Shown: positions 57,601 through 64,000 of the stretch, in pieces | How positions within the stretch are numbered: the first letter of the stretch is position 1 | Layout of the letters: each line of letters begins with the position of its first letter | Source: Ascidia mentula | Lineage: Eukaryota; Chordata; Ascidiacea; Phlebobranchia; Ascidiidae | Reading direction: 5' to 3' | Assembly: GCA_947561715.1 (NCBI GenBank) | Contig: OX387200.1 | Span: 16,990,501-17,054,500 of the forward strand | DNA: 64,000 nucleotides | Translations under genes and position numbers: made by a program | The notes under the pieces: generated by a model | What the model saw: the letters and a program-made list of their open reading frames with translations, nothing else | What the model was told of the DNA's origin: nothing | Databases searched by the model: none

Positions 57601-59237
57601 TAGAGAGACAATAAGTTCTGGTTTGCAAGTTCCGAATACCTAAAATATGTTTTTGCAAAATACATGAAAGTATGAAAGTATTTCAGCTTACCCCTTAGCT
57701 GTTGCAGCGCTTCACGGTATGGAATGTTTGTAAGATCGACCTGGTTGACCGATAACACGATGTCCCCAACTTTGATAATGCCGTTTTCGTAAGCCGAACC
57801 ACCTGAAAAGCAAAAGCAAGGTGTGGTGTACCTTATTTTTTCCCGTGTAGCAAGCAACATAATTTCGTTTTATGCGAGGACAAGTCAAACTGTCAGCGAA
57901 GTCATACGCAAATGTATCTACCCTTACCTTGCTTTCCAAACTCGAATAAAAAGGTGTTGTACCTTTACACAAGTGCGTGGCAAACTACAGCAGAAAATAT
58001 GCGAAAAGGACACGAACTAGAGACCAATATGCGTTGCCGACGATAACCAACCACTGAATGAAGCGTGACTTTCGCTTTTGTTGTAGCACTCTGACCTTGT
58101 GGCAGATCCCCTGGAGTTTTATTCGCTCTCCTTCGTTTCATTTATTTCGAAAACGATGATTCAACAGAAAAACAAACATAAATGTGGTCATGAGGTCGCA
58201 GAAACTTTATTTGGCTTCACCCGAAATCAAGTGACTTATTTGTTTTTGAGGTTTTAATAAGCGAGGTGCATTTGTGTGCCTTGATTAATTAACGGACGAT
58301 TAATACAACTATGCAAACGTTACATCATAAATCACCATACCTGGCAAACATTTGATAATGTATTGAGACAGAAGTGATTCATCGAGGCGTTAGTTGTGGT
58401 TAACCATAAGCAAGTCATCACTGCGCGTATTAAACTATATCTCCAAATAATTACGTTTGACCATCGAAATACTTTGTAATCGATCCCTAGTTCGCAATAA
58501 GACATATCGATTCCAATAAATAAAACGTTCAGGCCACCTCGTCTGCAATAAATATTATCCATGTCTCCCAAACTCAATCCAACTACATGTCGTTAGTTTG
58601 TAAAATATTCTAACATAGGCAATAGGGTATTTATTGTTTTGGTGGCTATTCAGCTGACAAAACCGTCACCAGTAACCAAGCTGGACAGATATGAGATCCA
58701 ATAGGTCGAAACATTGGCCCTATCTGCAGTTAATCAAATAAGTTTATTTTGCGCTATAACTTTGGACGTATCCGAATAATCGTCAATGCAGACAGAAAAT
58801 GGCATCGCCGCCGAAAAAAACGATTTTAAATTAAAAAAAGTTGTTTTTTATGATTCCACAAAACAGAGTGTTTTTTTTGCAGAGGTTCATATTTTTGCAC
58901 CCAGTCGCACCGAGATGTTCTAGTTGCGACGGGTCGTTGTGCCCATCTAGATTGCCAACGTAACCCCCCCAAAACGAAAACAAATGTAACATTTTCGTGA
59001 TATTGTTTAAAGGCGTTTTGCGCTCTAAAATGCAAAGTTATCACGCTGTTTTACGTGAACTCACAAAGAAATGTCTTGTAACAAAATCTGACACCTACCT
59101 TTGGCGATTTCGGAGACCACCACGCATGGTTTCACCTTCCTGTCCTTGACCAAAAATCCGAGGCCGTTGGATTGGCGTTTGGTGATCACCACCGATATAA
59201 TGTTCGGCAAGATGTTGTACGTTTGATCACGTACCAT
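42663..59237 (-). CDS. NOS: Neuronal-type nitric oxide synthase with PDZ domain
   Basis: 30 exons, 1344 aa: 59237-59099, 57802-57692, 56089-55937, 55057-54853, 54513-54414, 54244-54096, 53849-53687, 53556-53465, 53150-53009, 52826-52687, 51639-51468, 51278-51177, 50648-50454, 50351-50266, 49415-49271, 49034-48930, 48073-48012, 47802-47668, 47218-47044, 46410-46266, 45709-45631, 45566-45457, 45391-45308, 45092-44920, 44454-44244, 43944-43857, 43786-43665, 43571-43423, 43040-42846, 42770-42663. It makes NO and citrulline from arginine, O2 and NADPH. PDZ about 11-95 ([13 protein letters not shown]); zinc Cys240/Cys245; heme ligand Cys330 (RCVGRIQW); arginine-binding Glu507 (WFMGTEIA); calmodulin site about 640-668; FMN loop YGTETGKS; autoinhibitory insert about 738-795; FAD motif [14 protein letters not shown] motif [13 protein letters not shown]. 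All cofactor residues are intact. The intron after 53465 uses a GC donor. The calcium-dependent, constitutive type is indicated. Confidence 0.96.
46604..46676 (-). pseudogene. tRNA-like relic in a NOS intron
   Basis: 73 bases on the minus strand fold as a cloverleaf: acceptor GCTCCTG/CGGGAGC pairs at all seven positions (one G-T), D arm GCTC/GGGT, T arm with TTCAAAC loop, B box GAGTTCAAACCTC. The anticodon position reads GGT, unusual for a eukaryotic Thr tRNA. One mismatch each in anticodon and T stems plus an internal run of five T, which would stop Pol III, make a working gene unlikely. Probably a tRNA pseudogene or SINE head. Confidence 0.5.
46808..46883. repeat. GC-rich 18-bp foldback in a NOS intron
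   Basis: ATCGCCCCACTGCGCAGG at 46808-46825 is exactly repeated in inverse at 46866-46883, with a 40-base spacer. A third exact copy is at 32207-32224; the match between that copy and the inverse of 46866-46887 extends to 22 bases. This suggests ends of a small mobile element. Confidence 0.65.
53421..53440 (+). repeat. 10-bp tandem duplication
   Basis: TTGACTCAAG occurs twice head to tail, 25 bases into the NOS intron that uses the GC donor. Probably a replication-slippage event. Confidence 0.6.
56812..56932. repeat. Long interrupted hairpin in NOS intron 2
   Basis: Outer arms 56812-56821 and 56923-56932 pair 10/10; unpaired spacers of 9 and 10 bases follow; inner arms 56831-56855 and 56888-56912 pair 24/25 (core ATAACTGCTCTGAAA); the 32-base centre itself contains GATTGT/ACAATC. 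The geometry of stem, symmetric internal loop, stem and terminal loop resembles a microRNA precursor lying sense to the host intron. Confidence 0.75.
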
Positions 59238-60801
59238 GGTTGTTGTTCAGAATAATCAGTACTGTATAAACCTCGCCTGTCTGTCGACGTGACCATTAAA
59301 TCACGACAAAGTGAAAAAAATAAATAAAATTAGAACGTAGGTAAAACGCAAACGTTGAAATGAATGAATTATTAACTGACGGACAAAGTGCGCCAGATTT
59401 TGGGTACAATTTAATCCCATGACCGTTCGACGGAATCTGATCTGAGTGAACGCGGAAGCGGACGAGTTAACGTAATAGAGCATCTGTTGCTGCCTTTCCA
59501 AGTCATGTGTTCGTCCCATTCTCGTCACTGCTTAAAGCACTTCGACCTTCAAATCAAATAAATTAGCACTAACCGTAACCGGTAAACACATTTTAGCGGC
59601 CAGGCCTAAATCCCACCCCTTTTTAAGCTTTTCAGTTCACTGCTGTATCTGTGCAAGTCTATTTTCAACAGAAAGAGAAACAGAAAACCCGAAATCAGAC
59701 ATGCAGCTTTATCGTCACCTGTCCGTATTTGCGGTTGATGCATTTGACGCATATTGTCATCAATCAAACAGTCGAACACCGCGATACGCGATTCTGGTCA
59801 GACTGGTCACGTGCGTACCCTGCGTACGTAGTGAATGCAATTGATCGCGTCGTTATTCTATATTTCTCAATTATTAGGAATTACAGTCAATCGATTTGGC
59901 GCTCAAATAGTACAAACACACGTCAGAGTTTCAGTTCGAATGCAAATTGGACTTGATTGCTGCTGTCATTGATTACGGAAAGAGCTCGCTCCAACTTTTC
60001 TGCCTTGGTTCGTATTTTTACTTCAGTTTCAGCAAAACGTTACGCTATCATCAGTGTAACAAATGGCACGCCAATATCAATGTTTTCTGCAATATGAGCC
60101 AGTATGTTTGTCTTTAGAATTATGTGTAAATCTATTATTTTTGTTCTTTGTATTCCTGAAACCCGTTGTTTTTGATTGTCTTGCACACTTATCTTTCCTT
60201 TCTGTTTAAAAACCCTTTGTGCTCTACAGGACAATTACACGTTAAGCAAAATATACAATTAACAGCCGAAAACTTAACTTAACGCCCTAATAGAGTGTCA
60301 GAATTGTGACAAGACATTTACGTGCGTTTTTCTGTCGTACAACAAGCCCTCGAAAATGTAATATGTGTCTGCAGGGCCTTTTGTTTTGAAAATATTCCTC
60401 AACATACCTTCAATGCTGAGGATTCTTCACAGCTTTACCAACGGTATGTCATTAACCCAAGATTAGCAGCAAAGTAAACCTTTAAACTCTACCTATAGCG
60501 GTACTAGGCTCCATAAATTGATTTCTTTGAAGAAATTTTCACAACTAAACGAATCGATTACTTTTGGAAAATTAAACCTGAATGAAACTCACAGTGGGCG
60601 CTTTTTGCTCAACTTTGTAAGTATATGCTTCATGCCAGTACTGTATGCTGGGCGGTTGAAACGCCGGGTAAACATTGTAATGTTCAACGTTTACGGCAAG
60701 ACAGTTATTTGTTTGTTCAGGACAAGACGGGAGTGATGGGCACAAAGTAAAGATTAGAACCTCTTGGCGAAATCAGTAGCAGAAAATTGTGTGCGAAAGA
60801 A
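59238..60801. other. NOS 5' flank
   Basis: Separates NOS from the 3' end of the gene to its right; both read leftward. It should hold the NOS promoter and possibly a 5' untranslated exon, since an AG acceptor-like site (TTATACAG) lies 24 bases before the ATG. No coding exon was recognised. Confidence 0.4.
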
Positions 60802-60807
60802 TTTATT
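60802..60807 (-). terminator. Poly(A) signal of the right-edge gene
   Basis: AATAAA on the minus strand, 165 bases past the predicted stop at 60972. It supports the gene ending near here. Confidence 0.45.
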
Positions 60808-60971
60808 TCCTCAAGCACAACAGGTAAACATTTTACAGAAATTGTTGAATACAAGAACGTTGAAATGTATAATTTAAAATCACAATACGTCAATGAATGA
60901 TTGACTCTTGCATGGCGAAGGTATACCTGGTTATGGGCACATTTGACCAAAACGGGCCCATAGGCCGCAGT

Positions 60972-63691
60972 TTACCAGGAAGACCAAGTAACGTCAAATC
61001 CCTACAATTTCCTTACTTCGGCCTTTTTTGGTGAAATTCAGACCTGCATTCTTTTATGTAACCGGGTCCCGGGTTTTTGACCACCGTCCTTGCTGGTACG
61101 GAGAAGTTAACTTATTGATAAATATTCAAGGATTGTTGGGAGGTAATGGCTAAAACTGCTGAAAAACAGACTCACTTTGGCAGCGTTTTTAACAGCCTTG
61201 TTAAAATTGGTCGGATCAGACACCACTCCATCTTGATAACGGCAATTCTTACACGCTATTAGCAGTCAAGCATGGTCGGGTCTCTTCCGACAGTTGAAAA
61301 ACCGAGGAAAACAAATCAATCTAGGCCAGGTTTTTAGTAGTGGGAAAAGCAAGTTTTAACAAAAAATGTTGTCTTTTGAAAGAATCTATTTGAACAAGAA
61401 ACTGGTTATGCTTATAAAAGCGAAATCAAACCTGCTGACAAAAATTAATGGCACGTTGCTTTATAACACATACGAATTGCAGCAATTTGCTGAGGCAGAG
61501 AGAAAAACAACGCCTAACCGAGGGCCAGATACTCACACAGTTAATGAACAAGTAATACTGGAGGAAACATTCAATGTGAGAGTGTTTAACTTCAGCTCAC
61601 ATTTATTGCATTTTTTGTCAATAGAAGAGTCCAACTGGATGTTTAATAAGTCTGTAGGTATATAAAAACTAGTGGCCGACCTGATATCATGTAATATCGT
61701 ACTTTTGAAAAACAAATACACGTTTCTGTTTTTCCAAAAATTGAACCCAAATAAGACTGGGATCAAACAAATGTGAAACAGATTTTAATTGCCGATTTAT
61801 GGCGAGTCGGAAGACACGGGGGAATAAAAACCAGACTGAACACTGCGACTACTTCTCTCATACCTTTGGCTGAACACCACGATCGATCAAGTTTACTCGC
61901 TTATGCCAACGAACTTGTATTGATTGTTTTGAAAAAAGAAAAGTAAATAAATAAATGCCGAAGCAAAAAAGAAAAACAATAAACGAGAAATAACAACAGG
62001 ATTCTTCAGCTCTCCAAAATATCTGAACGAAAATGTGAAAGTTTCAACATGTGTCAATTTGACGTCAATATTTAACTTATCTATTTACCATAAATAATAC
62101 ATCACAAATACATAATGTTAAACTCATCCCTGTAAACGTTTCAGTTGCATGGTTTAAGCGACATCGTTTTAGTGTATTGAGAAAGGTTGGTTCTCATCTA
62201 ACCGAGCTTATTTTCATACTACTACAGATTGTCATTAATGTGGCGCAGTTTAATAGACGTTTTTCGTGTCCACGATGACGGCAATAACTATAATTTTAAG
62301 GAGATTCGGCATCAAGGAATGAATATATTTTACGTTTCATTGGGATGGTAATGTACATTCACTCTTATGAAACGCCAACGGATAATTTCACAGCAATCGC
62401 GGGTAACAAAACAAGTTTTGCCGTTTTTAAACAACTAAGCAAACCATAGTATGTTGCTTACAATAGGCTCAAAATCTAGTTGGCATATATACATGTCGTT
62501 GTCGTTACCATTACATACCTTTGGGGTAGTACAAGTGCCTGAGCTTTCGTGTCGCCTTTACCGTACACGCTGTCGTGGCAGGTGGGGAAGGCAGCAGTCC
62601 TATGGGATCGGGAGGTATCTGATATTAAGATAAGTCGTCAGGGTTGTCATATAAATCCATGATGAAAATACGTTGCAAACCTGTGGTTTTGTGGACGGAC
62701 TTAGTGGTGTCACGGGTTTCGCTAAACTTTCTTCTGCAGAGATAAGAAGTTTAAAGACAGACTTTTTACGTCCATATGGCAATAAAACTTAAGAAGCGTG
62801 TGTGGCGGAAATGGTTCAGAACGTAAAGTTGAAAGCATCTCGTAAACCTATTCATTTCTGTGTTTAAATCAAACCTAAAGAGAAAATTTCCAGCTTCAAC
62901 TTTTATTGCCACTTTAACCATTGGTTGGAATGTCGATTAAATCCCCAAATCTCCGTGGTCCATTCATTTACGCTATTTGTAGAAAAATTTCGGGTTGGCG
63001 CTCGCCACATTTTCTACATAACCGCTTTAACATCAGTTGAATTGAGCGCGTGAACCCGAATATAGTAGTACGTTTGACAGTGGACTGAGTATTTTGTCGT
63101 TGTCGCCCCAGAATACAAGGGGTGATTCGCGCCACCTAGCGGAATGAGTGTTTCCTAGCAAAGCAACGGTTTGACATGATACATATACATATAACAAACA
63201 TAATACTCACCAGAATTGTTGTTAAGGCCACTTATTTCCGAAACTGCTATTTCATCGCTATTCACTGTTCCTGGCGTTTCGGGTCTGGGCACCAATTCAA
63301 GACTGCTATCGTTTTCTGGACTGGCGTTTTGAATTGAAGATAAATCCAACTGAAACGAAAAAATGAAATTAAAAACAAATCTATTGGCATATCACGTTGC
63401 AATCAAGGAAAAACAAAACAATATCCTGGTAAACCAAAACAGCTAACTTTTAGATTTTCTAAGTATGAATATCAAATTTAAAGAAAAAAATTGTCTATGG
63501 GGGTGTGGGTTATAAGTTTTTATTAACAACCAAATCAAACCTGACTTTCCACCCAATGTATGACAAAATGAACTTACAGTTTCAATGAGAATTCGTTTAG
63601 CTTTGGGCAAGGGCTGGCAGGTTGGATTGGGACTACTTGATCGAATCACTCGCTTTAATGTTGGTTTGGGGAGAGACAGTCGTTGTGGGGC
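60972..63691 (-). CDS. Unidentified Ser/Pro-rich protein, C-terminal part; 5' end beyond window
   Basis: Phase-consistent exons: 63691-63578, 63349-63211, 62733-62681, 62618-62519, 61255-61176, 61088-61044, 61001-60972 (187 codons with stop). The first five are well supported. The last two are short and less certain, because another frame of the final exon is also open to a stop. The upstream part is low-complexity with many proline-directed Ser/Thr (RSSSPNP, PRPETPGT, KPVTPLSPST). A conserved-looking block follows: KATRKLRHLYYPKACKNCRY, then QDGVVSDPTNF and a Lys-rich stretch. CKNC could bind metal but a single pair is weak evidence. No signal peptide or membrane segment in the visible part. 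I do not recognise the family; a nuclear or cytoskeletal phosphoprotein would fit. Confidence 0.6.
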
Positions 63692-64000
63692 CTGCAGTGA
63701 ACAGATGGTGGGTTTCACAAACCTTGTTGCAAAATAATGCAACAGAAATTCAGACATCCCATTACATTTTACATAGGGAAACACTTAATAGCTCTTTGGA
63801 GCAATCAAATTAATGCGAAGAAACTTCAGTTGTACACACTTTCGCCACAGCTGCACGAAAAAAAAAATGAAATTATGATTATAGGGAAAATAGTGTACTG
63901 TAGCTACATCACCCACACAAAAATTCACACTAATTTCAACAAAAAAAAAATAACAGTGGGATGAAAGCAAAAAAATACCTTGGCTAATCAAAAAAAAAAA

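Noticed and set aside
60717-60950. Minus-strand frame that could be the last exon of the right-edge gene
   Set aside because: It would need a junction out of phase with the upstream exon; the phase-consistent terminal exon is 61001-60972.

Overview
The window looks like nuclear DNA of an invertebrate chordate, most likely a solitary ascidian such as Ciona (inference). The reasons are AT-rich sequence, dense short GT-AG introns, a single nNOS-type nitric oxide synthase, a BK-channel beta subunit of the vertebrate KCNMB type, and mosaic secreted proteins combining ShKT, EGF, trypsin and thrombospondin domains. Gene models were built by hand: every exon junction listed was checked for splice dinucleotides and for reading-phase agreement across the whole gene.

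Layout. (1) 1-3335, minus: secreted trypsin-like protease (ShKT-EGF-EGF-protease-TSP1...), cut by the left edge. (2) 6968-15225, minus: its tandem paralogue, complete, 29 coding exons, 1584 aa, with 20 TSP1 repeats and four ShKT domains. (3) 18641-24008, plus: an SLC43-type (LAT3/LAT4) amino-acid transporter, 13 exons, 635 aa. (4) 24673-27360, plus: a KCNMB-like BK-channel beta subunit, 6 exons, 279 aa. (5) 31375-33153, minus: an unrecognised four-exon gene for a 156-aa secreted precursor with a basic, cysteine-bearing C-terminal part, lying in an otherwise gene-poor, CpG-dense 15-kb stretch. (6) 42663-59237, minus: a complete nNOS-type NO synthase, 30 exons, 1344 aa, with N-terminal PDZ, heme oxygenase, calmodulin site and FMN/FAD/NADPH reductase. 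(7) 60972-63691, minus: the 3' part of an unidentified Ser/Pro-rich gene that runs off the right edge.

How they fit together. Genes 1 and 2 are a tandem duplication with nearly identical protease exon boundaries. The others are not an operon: spacings are 0.65-10 kb and strands are mixed. NOS and a BK beta subunit are neighbours, and NO/cGMP signalling is known to open BK channels in vertebrates, but linkage alone does not show co-function. Notable non-coding structures are two long near-perfect hairpins (41148-41217, and 56812-56932 inside a NOS intron), an 18-bp GC-rich motif present three times (twice as a foldback), and two tRNA-like relics. The best candidate for something undescribed is the small secreted precursor at 31375-33153.
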